Source: Sphingomonas sp. NFR15 (GTDB taxonomy: Bacteria; Pseudomonadota; Alphaproteobacteria; Sphingomonadales; Sphingomonadaceae). Taken from it: a DNA stretch of 64,000 nt. Under the pieces are notes generated by a model. The model was not told the origin of the DNA. It ran no database searches and saw nothing but the letters and a program-made list of their open reading frames with translations. Of the stretch, positions 27,144-35,998 are shown piece by piece (the first letter of the stretch is position 1; each line of letters opens with the position of its first letter). The translations under genes and the position numbers were made by a program. Location of the stretch: assembly GCF_900103265.1 (NCBI RefSeq), contig NZ_FMWX01000002.1, forward strand, positions 248,001-312,000, given 5' to 3'.

Positions 27144-28052
27144 TCACTTGGCCACCCCCACCCGCTGTATCTCCCACTCCAGCGTCACGCCCGAATGCGC
27201 CTTCACCCGTTCGATCACATCGTCTCCCAAGGCTTCGATGTCACTGCTCGTCGCGTCGCCGAGATTGAGCAGGAAGTTGCAATGTTTCTCGCTCACCTGC
27301 GCGTCGCCGTGGCGCAGGCCGCGACAGCCGGCGGCGTCGATCAATTCCCACGCCTTATGGCCGGGCGGGTTCTTGAAGGTCGAGCCCCCCGTCTTCGAGC
27401 GCAGCGGCTGCGACGCCTCGCGCGCTGCGGCGATGCGCAGCATCTCGCCCTGGATCACCGCGGTCTGCTCGGGGTGGCCCCGGAAGGTCGCGCTCACCAC
27501 GATCGCGCCTTCGGGCAGCGCGCTATGGCGATAGGTGTAGCCGAGATCCTTGAGCGCCAGCGTGGCGCGCTCGCCCGAGCGCAGCACCACGTCACACGCG
27601 ACGAGGATGTCCTTGACCTCGCGGCCATAAGCGCCGCCATTCATCCGCACGAACCCGCCGACCGTGCCAGGGATCGAGCGCAGGAACTCGATACCGCCGA
27701 TGCCGGCGTCGCGCGCCTTGGACGAGACGAGGATGCCTGTCGCGCCGCCGCCGCAGCGCAAGCTGGTCGCGTCGATCTGCTCGACGGTCGCGAACGGCTT
27801 GCCGAGCCGCACGACCACGCCGGGCCAGCCGCCATCGCGGACGATGAGGTTCGACCCGAGCCCGAGCGCCATCACCGGCACCTTAGGATCGAGCGCGCGC
27901 AGGAACGCGGCGAGATCGTCGGCATCCTGCGGCTCGAACAGCCACTCGGCCGGGCCGCCGGTCTTGAACCAGACGAGGGGGGCGAGCGGAGCGCCGGGGG
28001 TGAGTTGGCCGCGCACTTCGGGGAGTGTGTTCGGCGCAGACACGACGGTCAT
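27144..28052 (-). CDS. murB: UDP-N-acetylenolpyruvoylglucosamine reductase
   Basis: This FAD enzyme uses NADPH to make UDP-N-acetylmuramate. The 302-residue protein has the FAD-binding segments PLVWFKTGGPAEWLFEP, ALGLGSNLIVRDGG and GSIPGTVGGF-like RSIPGTVGGFVRMNGGAYG. The proton donor Ser and substrate loop are in TGGSTFKNPPG, giving a type II MurB. Length is normal. It is separated from both its neighbours by palindromic repeats (28053-28254 and 27032-27143), unlike the rest of the cluster where genes overlap. Confidence 0.95.
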   Translation of the reverse strand: MTVVSAPNTLPEVRGQLTPGAPLAPLVWFKTGGPAEWLFEPQDADDLAAFLRALDPKVPVMALGLGSNLIVRDGGWPGVVVRLGKPFATVEQIDATSLRCGGGATGILVSSKARDAGIGGIEFLRSIPGTVGGFVRMNGGAYGREVKDILVACDVVLRSGERATLALKDLGYTYRHSALPEGAIVVSATFRGHPEQTAVIQGEMLRIAAAREASQPLRSKTGGSTFKNPPGHKAWELIDAAGCRGLRHGDAQVSEKHCNFLLNLGDATSSDIEALGDDVIERVKAHSGVTLEWEIQRVGVAK

Positions 28053-28070
28053 CGCCTGTCACCTCCCCAC

Positions 28071-28153
28071 CCGTTCGTGCTGAGCGAAGTCGAAGCACGT
28101 GCCCCAAGTGCTGCGCCCGTGGCACGCCCTTCGACTTCGCTCAGGGCGAACGG
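28071..28153. repeat. Double-hairpin palindromic repeat in the murC-murB gap
   Basis: Outer arms CCGTTCG and CGAACGG enclose two hairpins, one with arms CGTGCT/AGCACG and one with CGCCCT/AGGGCG. Their loops (GAGCGAAGTCGA and TCGACTTCGCTC) are complementary to each other, so the whole element can also fold as one long stem. Confidence 0.8.
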
Positions 28154-28187
28154 CGTGGGTGTGGCGCACCGCGCGCAAACACCCGTT

Positions 28188-28205
28188 CCCCCGCGCACGC
28201 GGGGG
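28188..28205. repeat. Short G/C hairpin in the murC-murB gap
   Basis: CCCCCGC-GCAC-GCGGGGG, a perfect 7-bp stem, next to the larger repeat. It probably belongs to another dispersed hairpin family. It lies between murC and murB and may shape mRNA stability. Confidence 0.5.
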
Positions 28206-28254
28206 TCCAGAGCCACCAGCGTGGCGCTAGCCGGTGTTGGACTCGCGATTCCGC

Positions 28255-29661
28255 TCATGCCCGCGCGGCCTCGATCGCGGGGGCGAGACCCGCCGCCCAT
28301 TTGGTGATGTCGCCCGCACCCAGACACACCACCATATCGCCCGGCTGCACCACGCCGGCAAGCGTGCCCGCGAGCGAGTCGGCGTCGGCGATCGTCGCGG
28401 CCGAGCGGTGGCCGCGCCGCTTGAGCCCCTCGACCAAAGCCTCTGCATCGACACCTTCGATCGGCGCTTCGCCGGCCGCATAGACCGGCGCGACATAGAC
28501 CATGTCGGCGTCGTTGAACGCGCCCTGGAACTCCTCCATCAACGCGCCGAGCCGTGAATAGCGGTGCGGCTGCACCACTGCGATCACCCGGTTCTGAACG
28601 CCTTCGCGCGCTGCCGCCAGCACCGCGCGGATTTCGACCGGATGGTGGCCGTAATCATCGATCACCGTCACCCCGCCGGTCTCGCCGACCTTGGTGAAGC
28701 GCCGCTTGACGCCGTGGAACTTGGCGAAGCCCTGCTGGATCGTGGCATCGTCGATGCCGAGTTCGAGCGCCACGCCGATCGCGGCGAGCGCGTTCTGGAC
28801 GTTGTGGCGGCCGGGCATCGGCAGTTCGATCCCCTCGATCGAGCGCGTGGTGCCGTCGCGCTGGCGCACGATCGTCTCGAAGCGGTTGCCGCCGGGGATC
28901 GGCGTCACGTTGACCCCGCGCACGTCGGCCTGGGTCGAGAAGCCGTAGGTAACGATGCGACGATCCCGCACACGCGGCAGGATGCCCTGCACTTCGGGGT
29001 GATCGAGACACAGCAAGGCCGCGCCGTAGAAGGGCACGTTCTCGACGAACTCGACGAACGCGTCCTTGACCTTGTCGAACGATCCATAGTGATCGAGATG
29101 TTCGGGATCGATGTTGGTCACCACCGCGATCGTGCCGTCGAGCCGCAGGAAGCTGCCGTCGCTCTCGTCGGCCTCGACCACCATCCAGTCGCTCGCGCCC
29201 AGCCGCGCGTTCGAGCCGTAGCTGTTGATGATGCCGCCGTTGATGACGGTCGGATCGACACCGCCGGCATCGAGCAAAGCCGCGACCATCGAGGTGGTGG
29301 TGGTCTTGCCGTGCGTGCCCGCCACCGCGACGGTCGATTTGAGCCGCATCAGTTCGGCAAGCATTTCCGCGCGGCGCACCACCGGCACGCGGTTGGCGAG
29401 CGCCGCCTCGACCTCGGGGTTGCCGCGCTTGATCGCGGTCGACGTGACGATCACCGCCGCGTCACCGAGATTCTCCGCCTTGTGGCCGATCGCGACGGGG
29501 ATGCCCTTGGCGCGCAGCCCTTCGACGACATAGCTCTCGGCCACGTCGGAGCCTTGCACGTTATAGCCGAGGTTTTTCATCACCTCGGCGATGCCGGACA
29601 TGCCGATGCCGCCGATGCCGACGAAATGGATCGTACCGATATCGGTCGCGACGCCCTTCAT
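28255..29661 (-). CDS. murC: UDP-N-acetylmuramate--L-alanine ligase
   Basis: MurC adds L-Ala to UDP-MurNAc, the first step of the peptide stem. The 468-residue protein has the N-terminal [15 protein letters not shown] nucleotide loop, the ATPase P-loop [13 protein letters not shown], the metal site in [12 protein letters not shown] and the C-terminal [12 protein letters not shown] motif. The ATG overlaps the murG stop by 4 bases (ATGA). After it, the overlap pattern of the cluster is broken by a 202-base repeat-filled gap before murB. Confidence 0.96.
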   Translation of the reverse strand: MKGVATDIGTIHFVGIGGIGMSGIAEVMKNLGYNVQGSDVAESYVVEGLRAKGIPVAIGHKAENLGDAAVIVTSTAIKRGNPEVEAALANRVPVVRRAEMLAELMRLKSTVAVAGTHGKTTTTSMVAALLDAGGVDPTVINGGIINSYGSNARLGASDWMVVEADESDGSFLRLDGTIAVVTNIDPEHLDHYGSFDKVKDAFVEFVENVPFYGAALLCLDHPEVQGILPRVRDRRIVTYGFSTQADVRGVNVTPIPGGNRFETIVRQRDGTTRSIEGIELPMPGRHNVQNALAAIGVALELGIDDATIQQGFAKFHGVKRRFTKVGETGGVTVIDDYGHHPVEIRAVLAAAREGVQNRVIAVVQPHRYSRLGALMEEFQGAFNDADMVYVAPVYAAGEAPIEGVDAEALVEGLKRRGHRSAATIADADSLAGTLAGVVQPGDMVVCLGAGDITKWAAGLAPAIEAARA

Positions 29662-30818
29662 GCGAACGCCGCCTTGTCCCGGAACTGCGCGGGGAGCGGT
29701 ACGCCGATCGGCAGGTCGCCCCTGGTCTCCCCGAGGCTTTCGACGAGATCGGCGAGGTCGCGCGCCGCATCCGGCCGGCCGCAGCCCCGCGCGCGCGCCG
29801 CCGCATTTTGAAGCGCGGCGGGATCGAGCCCGAGCCGCTGCATCTGCTTGGCGAGTTCGACCGGCGTGAACGCGCGCTGGTCGATCGTGCGCGCGCCGCC
29901 CGCCAGCGTCATTTCACGCGCGTTGACGGTCTGGTGATCGTCGGTGGCGCTAGGCAGCGGCACGAGGATCGCGGGGCGACCGGCGCAGGTCAGCTCCGAC
30001 AGCGTCGAGGCGCCCGCGCGCGCGATGACGAGGTGCGACCACGCGAGATGCTCGGGCAGATCGGGCAGATAGGTGGCGAGATCGGCGGCGATGTCGAGTT
30101 CCTTATATTTGGCGCGGCACGCCTCGATATCCTCGACGCGCGCCTGGTGAGTCACTTGCAGGCGGCGGCGGAAGCTGACCGGGAGCATCGCCAACCCCTC
30201 GGGCACGACCTTGCTCAGCACGCTCGCGCCCTGGCTGCCGCCGGTCACCAGCACGCGGAAGATGCCGTCCTCCTCCAGCAGCGGATAGGGTTTGGCGCGG
30301 ATCGCGATCACCGAATCGCGCACCGGATTACCGACGAGATGGATCTTGTCGCTCAGGCTCTCCTTGAGCCGCTCGACCTTGGCGTAGGAGGTCGCGATCG
30401 CATCGACCTTGCCCGCGACCAGCCGGTTGACGCGGCCGAGCACCGCGTTCTGCTCGTGGATCGCGGTCGGGATCTTCTGGTTGAACGCGGCGAGCAGCGC
30501 GGGCAGCGCCGGATAGCCGCCAAAGCCGATCACGGCGGCGGGGCGGAAGGTCTTGTACAGCTCGATCGCCATCGCCCGGCCGCGCCACATCTCCCGCACG
30601 GCGCGGTAATAGCCGAGCGGGCCGCCGCCGAGCCGGCCGGCTGGCAGGATATGCGTCTGGATGCCCTCGAACAGATCGGGGAAGCGCACGCCGCGCTCGT
30701 CGCTGACCAAGGCGACATAATGGCCGCGCCGGATCAGCTCGGCGGCGAGCGCCGCCGCGGGGACCATGTGGCCGCCCGTCCCGCCGGCGGCGAGGACGAA
30801 GTGACGGGGTTTGCTCAT
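29658..30818 (-). CDS. murG: UDP-GlcNAc:lipid I N-acetylglucosaminyltransferase
   Basis: MurG, a GT-B glycosyltransferase on the inner face of the membrane, turns lipid I into lipid II. The 386-residue protein has the three G-loops: [31 protein letters not shown] and [13 protein letters not shown]. The UDP-GlcNAc site is in the C-terminal half ([24 protein letters not shown]). The start ATG overlaps the ftsW stop (ATGA), giving [13 protein letters not shown]; an ATG four codons upstream is inside ftsW and less likely. Confidence 0.96.
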   Translation of the reverse strand: MSKPRHFVLAAGGTGGHMVPAAALAAELIRRGHYVALVSDERGVRFPDLFEGIQTHILPAGRLGGGPLGYYRAVREMWRGRAMAIELYKTFRPAAVIGFGGYPALPALLAAFNQKIPTAIHEQNAVLGRVNRLVAGKVDAIATSYAKVERLKESLSDKIHLVGNPVRDSVIAIRAKPYPLLEEDGIFRVLVTGGSQGASVLSKVVPEGLAMLPVSFRRRLQVTHQARVEDIEACRAKYKELDIAADLATYLPDLPEHLAWSHLVIARAGASTLSELTCAGRPAILVPLPSATDDHQTVNAREMTLAGGARTIDQRAFTPVELAKQMQRLGLDPAALQNAAARARGCGRPDAARDLADLVESLGETRGDLPIGVPLPAQFRDKAAFA

Positions 30819-32029
30819 ACGCCGCTCCATTTGGCGATATACGGGGATCGCAACACGAACGGATTGCGCCGGGTGAACGCCAGCAGCAAGCCCATTCCCG
30901 CCGACAAAGCGACGAGCGACGATCCGCCATAGCTGATGAACGGCAAGGTCATGCCCTTCGACGGCGCGAGGCCGGTGTTGACCGCCATCGAGATCAACGC
31001 CTGCACGCCGAACTGCGTGGCGAGTCCGGCAGCGGCGAACAGGCGGAATTCATCCAATTCGTCGAGCAGCTTGACGAACACGCGCACCACGATCGCGAAG
31101 AACAGCAGCGCGATGATCATGCACGCGATCAACCCGAACTCTTCGCCGATCACCGAGAAGATGTAGTCGGTATGCCCTTCGGGCAGGCGGAACTTCATCG
31201 TGCCGCCGGCGGGGCCGGTGCCGCGCCAGCCGCCGTGGGTGATCGTCGCATGCGCGGCGTTGGTCTGGAAATGGTCCGACGCGCCCTCGCCCTCCACGTC
31301 CGGGAACAGGAAGGCGTTGATCCGTTTCTGCGCGGTCGCATAGAAAAAGTAGGCCGAGACCAGTCCGGCCGGCGCGAGCGCGATCAGCCCGAGGATCACC
31401 TTGGTTGATGTCCCCGAGATCATCAGCAGCGCGAACCATACCCCCACGAACACGATCGTCTGGCCGAAATCGGGCTGCATCATCAGCAGCACGCCGACGA
31501 GCGCGGTCAGCGCGCCGGTGATGAACACCACCGGCAGCGCCTCGTCCTGCGCGCGCAACGACAGGATCCATGCCACCGTGACGATGAAGAAGGGCTTGAG
31601 GAACTCGGAGGGCTGGAGCAGCGACACGCCGAGGTTGAGCCAGCGCGTCGCGCCGTTCTTCGACACGCCGATGAAGGGCACCGCGGCGAGCGCAACCAGG
31701 AACACGGCGGCGCCGAGCAACGCCAGCCGCCGCGCCACCGCGACCGGCAGCATCGAGATCAGCAGCATCACCGGGATCGACACGCTCACCCAGGCGAGCT
31801 GCCACCACAGATAGTAGAGCGGCGCGATATGGTGCTTCTCGTCCGAATAGCGCGAGGCGGCGGAGGGCGAGGCCGAACCGACCGCGATCACCCCGACCCC
31901 GATCAGCAGCAGCACCAGCAGCAGCAACACGCGATCGATGTCCCAGAACCACATCCCGAGCCACGAACGGTCGGATCGGCCGCCGCTTCCTTGCATGCGC
32001 TTCCAGAGGGAGACCTTCTTCTCGCTCAC
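30815..32029 (-). CDS. ftsW: Divisome SEDS glycosyltransferase FtsW
   Basis: FtsW polymerises lipid II into septal glycan together with the FtsI transpeptidase. The 404-residue protein has about ten transmembrane helices. Typical SEDS segments are RWLNLGVSLLQPSEFLK, MMQPDFGQTIVF and the C-terminal PFISYGGSSLVALSAGMGL. The conserved Asp of the periplasmic loop region lies near FPDVEGEG. The ATG overlaps the murD stop by 4 bases. The N-terminal 25 residues are basic and cytoplasmic. Confidence 0.95.
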   Translation of the reverse strand: MSEKKVSLWKRMQGSGGRSDRSWLGMWFWDIDRVLLLLVLLLIGVGVIAVGSASPSAASRYSDEKHHIAPLYYLWWQLAWVSVSIPVMLLISMLPVAVARRLALLGAAVFLVALAAVPFIGVSKNGATRWLNLGVSLLQPSEFLKPFFIVTVAWILSLRAQDEALPVVFITGALTALVGVLLMMQPDFGQTIVFVGVWFALLMISGTSTKVILGLIALAPAGLVSAYFFYATAQKRINAFLFPDVEGEGASDHFQTNAAHATITHGGWRGTGPAGGTMKFRLPEGHTDYIFSVIGEEFGLIACMIIALLFFAIVVRVFVKLLDELDEFRLFAAAGLATQFGVQALISMAVNTGLAPSKGMTLPFISYGGSSLVALSAGMGLLLAFTRRNPFVLRSPYIAKWSGV

Positions 32030-33432
32030 CGCAACGCCTCGACGGCGGCGCGGAAGGCGTCGCCGCGCTGTTCGAAGTCGCGGAACTGGTCGAACGACGC
32101 GCAGGCGGGGGAGAGCAGCACTGTGTCGCCCGGCTGCGCCTGCGCGGCGGCGCGGGCGACGGCGGCGGCGAGCGTACCGGCTTCCTCCACCGGCATCGTG
32201 TCGCGCAACAGCGACGCGAACAGCGGCCCGGCATCGCCGATCGTAAAGGCGCGGGCGACATGGCCGAAATGCGGGCGGCAGGCGTCGAGATCGGCGCCCT
32301 TGGCCTTGCCGCCGACGATCCAGTGAATGCGATCGAACGCGGCGAGCGCCGGCGCGGTGCTTTCGGGGTTGGTGGCCTTGCTGTCGTTGACAAAGGTGAC
32401 GCCGTTGCGGGTGGCGATGCGCTCCATACGGTGGGGGAGGCCGGTGAAGCTGGTGAGAGCAGACCGTATCGTCTTGATATCAACCCCGAGGATATCGCAC
32501 ACCTCGATCGCCGCTTGCGCATTAAGCAGGTTGTGCGGGCCCTGCAGCGACGGCCAATTCTGCTGTTCGCCGGCGCGGATCGGTTTAAAATCCAGCACAT
32601 CTTCTATGAAGCTGGCTACGAGACCGGGTGAAGACGACAGCACCTCATAGTTGGCGGCCGACACAACATCCACAACCGCGTTACGACCGGGCGATTGCAT
32701 CGCGAACAGCCGCGCCTTGGAGGCCGCGTAGCCCGCGAACCCATCGTAGCGATCGAGGTGATCCGGCGTGATGTTGAGCAGCACCGCGACATCGCAATCG
32801 AGGCTGTAGGTCAGGTCGATCTGGTAGCTCGACAGTTCGAGCACGTACACGCCACCTTCCGGCAACGGCTCCTGCGCGAGAATGGGGAGGCCGATGTTGC
32901 CACCCATCAGGCTCGGGATGCCGGCGGTCTGCAGGATGTGGTGGATCAACGCGGTCGTGGTGGACTTGCCGTTGGTGCCGGTGATGCCGACGACCTTGTG
33001 CGGCGGCAGCGCCGCGCGCGCCTGCGCGAACAGCTCGATATCGCCGATGATGGGGATGCCGGCGGCGCGGGCCTTGGCGGCGACCGGGTGCCGGTTGAGC
33101 GGCACGCCCGGCGAGACGACCAGGCCGTCGAAACCGGTGAGATCGATCGATTCCGGATCGGCGAATGAAAGACTCCCTCTCCCCGCTTGCGGGGAGAGGG
33201 TGGCCGAGCGCAGCGAGGTCGGGAGAGGGGCAGCCACGAGCGACACCGCTTCGGACTGCCCCTCTCCCCGCACGCGGGGAGAGGGAGAAAGAGCCTCGCG
33301 CTTCGCCGCGTCCGAATCCCACGCTACTACCTCCGCACCGCCCGCCAGCAGCGCGCGCACGGTCGCCACGCCGGAGCGCGCGAGCCCCAGGACAGCGAAG
33401 CGTTTGCCGCGCCAGTCGGGGCTTGCGATCAC
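32026..33432 (-). CDS. murD: UDP-MurNAc-L-Ala--D-Glu ligase carrying an in-frame repeat insertion
   Basis: MurD adds D-Glu to UDP-MurNAc-L-Ala. The 468-residue protein (GTG start overlapping the mraY stop) has the Mur ligase P-loop [16 protein letters not shown], the [14 protein letters not shown] metal/substrate region and [13 protein letters not shown]. Residues about 49-87 are unlike any MurD: they are the translation of the double-hairpin repeat at 33173-33287, rich in Ser, Arg, Pro and Gly. The insertion lies in the UMAG-binding N-terminal domain, between the segments [11 protein letters not shown] and [13 protein letters not shown]. The frame stays open, so the protein is probably functional with a loop expansion. 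Confidence 0.94.
   Translation of the reverse strand: MIASPDWRGKRFAVLGLARSGVATVRALLAGGAEVVAWDSDAAKREALSPSPRVRGEGQSEAVSLVAAPLPTSLRSATLSPQAGRGSLSFADPESIDLTGFDGLVVSPGVPLNRHPVAAKARAAGIPIIGDIELFAQARAALPPHKVVGITGTNGKSTTTALIHHILQTAGIPSLMGGNIGLPILAQEPLPEGGVYVLELSSYQIDLTYSLDCDVAVLLNITPDHLDRYDGFAGYAASKARLFAMQSPGRNAVVDVVSAANYEVLSSSPGLVASFIEDVLDFKPIRAGEQQNWPSLQGPHNLLNAQAAIEVCDILGVDIKTIRSALTSFTGLPHRMERIATRNGVTFVNDSKATNPESTAPALAAFDRIHWIVGGKAKGADLDACRPHFGHVARAFTIGDAGPLFASLLRDTMPVEEAGTLAAAVARAAAQAQPGDTVLLSPACASFDQFRDFEQRGDAFRAAVEALR
33173..33287. repeat. Double-hairpin palindromic repeat inserted in frame in murD
   Basis: Two identical perfect 12-bp hairpins, CCCTCTCCCCGC-NN-GCGGGGAGAGGG, at 33175-33200 and 33260-33285, flank a 59-base centre. 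The centre contains arms GGGAGAGGGGCAG and CTGCCCCTCTCCC that can pair over long range. Length is about 115-117 bases, compatible with in-frame insertion. Confidence 0.88.
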
Positions 33433-34499
33433 CGCAGCTTCAGCGTCGAGAGACCCGCCAGCGCCAGCACCAGCGCGACGATCCAGAAGCGCACGACGAC
33501 GGTCGATTCGGCCCAGCCGAGCTGTTCGAAATGGTGATGGATCGGCGCCATGCGGAACACGCGCCGGCCGGTGCGTTTGTACCAGAACACCTGGATGATG
33601 ACCGACAAAGCCTCGACCACGAACAGCCCGCCGATGATGCCGAGCACGATCTCATGGTGCGCCGTGACCGCGATCGCACCCAGCGCGCCGCCGAGCGCGA
33701 GGCTGCCGGTGTCGCCCATGAACACCGCCGCCGGGGGCGCGTTGAACCACAGGAACGCCAGCCCTGCCCCGACGATCGCGCCGCAGAAGATCGCCAGATC
33801 GCCCGCGCCGAAGACGTGCGGAATGCCTAGATAGGCCGCGAACTTGGCGTTGCCGGCGAGATAGGCGATCAGCATGAACGCCACCGCCGCGATGATGACC
33901 GGCATCGTCGCGAGCCCGTCGAGCCCGTCGGTCAGGTTCACCGCGTTGCCGAACGCGACGATCGTGAACGCGGCGAACAGGATGTAGAAATAGCCGAGGT
34001 CGATCGACACGCCGGTCACGAACGGCAGGTACAGATGCGTGCCGTTCTGATGGACGATCATCGCGCTCGCCGCGATCGCGATCGCGAATTCGCCGAGCAG
34101 CCGCACGCGGCCCGACACCCCCGCCGTGCTCGCCTTGCGGACCTTGTCGTAATCGTCGAGGAACCCGATCGCGCCGAAGCCCAAAGTCACGAAGGTGCAG
34201 GCCCAGACGAAGGGGTTGGTCAGGTCCATCCACAGCAGCACCGAGACCACCAGGCTGGTGAGGATCATCAGCCCGCCCATCGTCGGCGTGCCGCGCTTGG
34301 CGAAATGCGTCTGCGGGCCGTCACTGCGGATCGGCTGCCCCTTGCCCTGCCGCACGCGCAGCCAGCCGATGAAGCGCGGGCCGATCAGCAGCCCGAGGAA
34401 CAGCGCCGTCGCCACGGCGCCGCCGGTGCGGAAGCTCAGATAGCGGAACAGATTCCAAGCGCCGTGGAAGTGGAACAGCTCGGCGATGAAATAGAACAT
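33429..34499 (-). CDS. mraY: Phospho-N-acetylmuramoyl-pentapeptide transferase
   Basis: MraY transfers phospho-MurNAc-pentapeptide to undecaprenyl phosphate, forming lipid I. The 356-residue protein has about ten membrane helices. The first cytoplasmic loop has [16 protein letters not shown]. The Asp-rich active site is in [10 protein letters not shown], the Mg site is in [13 protein letters not shown], and the C-terminal loop has [14 protein letters not shown]. The ATG follows the murF stop with no gap. The end overlaps murD by GTGA. Confidence 0.97.
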   Translation of the reverse strand: MFYFIAELFHFHGAWNLFRYLSFRTGGAVATALFLGLLIGPRFIGWLRVRQGKGQPIRSDGPQTHFAKRGTPTMGGLMILTSLVVSVLLWMDLTNPFVWACTFVTLGFGAIGFLDDYDKVRKASTAGVSGRVRLLGEFAIAIAASAMIVHQNGTHLYLPFVTGVSIDLGYFYILFAAFTIVAFGNAVNLTDGLDGLATMPVIIAAVAFMLIAYLAGNAKFAAYLGIPHVFGAGDLAIFCGAIVGAGLAFLWFNAPPAAVFMGDTGSLALGGALGAIAVTAHHEIVLGIIGGLFVVEALSVIIQVFWYKRTGRRVFRMAPIHHHFEQLGWAESTVVVRFWIVALVLALAGLSTLKLR

Positions 34500-35873
34500 T
34501 TACCCAATCCCGCTCCGCAAGGCCGCGACCACCGCCGACAACCCCACGCCGTTCGACCCCTTGATGAGAACCGCGTCGCCCGGCGCGAGCAGCGCCCGGA
34601 GGCACCGCTGCGCGGCTGCGGCGTCGGGCACATGGACGAAATCGCCCTGCCCCTCAAGCGCGTTCGAAAGCGCGCGCATGGATTCGCCGACCAATATGCC
34701 CGTCTCGACGCCCGCCGCACGGATCGGACCGGCGAGCGCGGCGTGATAGGCGTCGCTCTCCACGCCGAGCTCGCGCATCTCGCCGAGCACGACGAGTTTG
34801 CGCGGCGCGTCCTGCTGCGCCAGCACCGCCAGCGTAGCGCGCATCGAAGACGGATTGGCGTTGTAGCTTTCGTCGATCACCAGCGCCGCGCCGCCGGCCA
34901 CGGGCACGGTGAAGCGCGCGCCGCGTCCGGCCAGCCCTTCCAGCTCGGCGAGCGCGAGCCCGGCGCGCGCGAGATCGCCGCCCGCCGCGCGCACCGCCGC
35001 CAGCACTGCAAGCGTGTTCGACACCCAATGCGCACCGGGCTGGCTGATCGTGTAATTGAGTTCGGTGTCGCCGAGCCGCGCGCTGACGAAGGTGCCGCCC
35101 GAGGCGACCGGCATCGTCTCGATCGCGCGCACATCGGCGCCCGCGCCGAACCCGAAGGTGACGATGTGCGCGGCATAGGGGGTGGCGGCGGCGATCAGCC
35201 GGTCGCGGTGCGGACTGTCGAACGGCACGATCGCGGTGCCGCCGGGTTCGAGCCCCTGGAAGATTTCGCCCTTGGCATCGGCGATCGCCTCTTCACCTGA
35301 GAAGAAGGCGGTGTGCGCGGGCGCGATCGCCGTCACCAGCGCGATATGCGGGCGGACGATCCGCGTGAGCGCGGCGAGCTCGCCGGCGTGGTTCATGCCC
35401 ATTTCGAACACGCCGAAGCGGCTTTCGGCGGGCATGCGGGCCAGGCTGAGCGGCACGCCGGTGTGGTTGTTGTAGCTTTTGACCGAGCGGTGCGCTTGGC
35501 CCCGCGCGCCGCGATCGAGCGCGGCGAACAGCGCTTCCTTGGTACCGGTCTTGCCGACCGAGCCGGTGACGCCGATGATCCTGGCGTGCGTGCGGGCACG
35601 CGATGCGCGGGCCAGCGCTTCGAGCGCCGCGGTCGTATCGGCGACGCGGACGTGCGGGTGCGCGGTTTCGGCGCTAACGATCGCACCGGCGGCGCCTTGC
35701 GCGAAACACTGGTCGAGGAAGCGATGCCCGTCGGTCGCTTCGCCCTTCATGGCGATGAACAGATCGCCGGGGCCGACTTCGCGCGAATCGAACGCGACGC
35801 CCGAGACGGTGAAGTCGGCCGAGGCGATGCCGCCGGTCGCGGCGGCGATCTCGGCGGAGGTCCAGAGACTCAC
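34500..35873 (-). CDS. murF: UDP-MurNAc-tripeptide--D-Ala-D-Ala ligase
   Basis: MurF adds D-Ala-D-Ala to the UDP-MurNAc tripeptide. From the GTG at 35873 the 457-residue protein starts SLWTSAEIAAATGG (after the initiator) and has the ATP loop GVTGSVGKTGTKEALF, the NHTGVPLSLARM segment and DESYNANPSSMRATL. The frame is open upstream to 36023 but that part is repeat-derived. The GTG has GGGAGGGGAGAA just before it and overlaps the stop of a 42-codon mini-ORF (GTGA). The original start may have been moved when the repeat arrived. Confidence 0.93.
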   Translation of the reverse strand: MSLWTSAEIAAATGGIASADFTVSGVAFDSREVGPGDLFIAMKGEATDGHRFLDQCFAQGAAGAIVSAETAHPHVRVADTTAALEALARASRARTHARIIGVTGSVGKTGTKEALFAALDRGARGQAHRSVKSYNNHTGVPLSLARMPAESRFGVFEMGMNHAGELAALTRIVRPHIALVTAIAPAHTAFFSGEEAIADAKGEIFQGLEPGGTAIVPFDSPHRDRLIAAATPYAAHIVTFGFGAGADVRAIETMPVASGGTFVSARLGDTELNYTISQPGAHWVSNTLAVLAAVRAAGGDLARAGLALAELEGLAGRGARFTVPVAGGAALVIDESYNANPSSMRATLAVLAQQDAPRKLVVLGEMRELGVESDAYHAALAGPIRAAGVETGILVGESMRALSNALEGQGDFVHVPDAAAAQRCLRALLAPGDAVLIKGSNGVGLSAVVAALRSGIG

Positions 35874-35998
35874 TTCTCCCCTCCCGCTTGCGGGAGGGGC
35901 TGGGGGAGGGCCTGTCCGGGGGATGCATGTTTTGACATGCCCTCCCCTAACCCCTCCCGCGCGCGGGAGGGGGATTTTGTTGCGAACGGGGCTGTCAT
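35870..35998 (-). CDS. 42-codon mini-ORF formed by a palindromic repeat at the murE-murF junction
   Basis: The ATG overlaps the murE stop (ATGA) and the TGA overlaps the murF GTG start (GTGA). It begins MTAPFATKSPSRAR and ends QPLPQAGGEK; nearly all of it is read from the repeat at 35878-35972. The phase differs from murF by two. It is unlikely to have a peptide function, but it can carry ribosomes from murE to murF and keep the genes coupled. Possibly the ATG was the ancestral murF start. Confidence 0.5.
   Translation of the reverse strand: MTAPFATKSPSRAREGLGEGMSKHASPGQALPQPLPQAGGEK
35878..35972. repeat. Double-hairpin palindromic repeat at the murE-murF junction
   Basis: Hairpins CCCCTCCCGC-TT-GCGGGAGGGG (35878-35899) and CCCCTCCCGC-GC-GCGGGAGGGG (35951-35972) flank a 51-base centre. 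The architecture matches the murD repeat with shorter, related arms. Confidence 0.88.

Noticed and set aside
27048..28205. Repeats around murB as a CRISPR array
   Set aside because: The units differ in sequence, are not regularly spaced and have no spacers or cas genes.
32026..33432. murD as a pseudogene because of the foreign segment
   Set aside because: The frame stays open, all Mur ligase motifs are present on the correct side, and overlaps with mraY and ftsW are intact.
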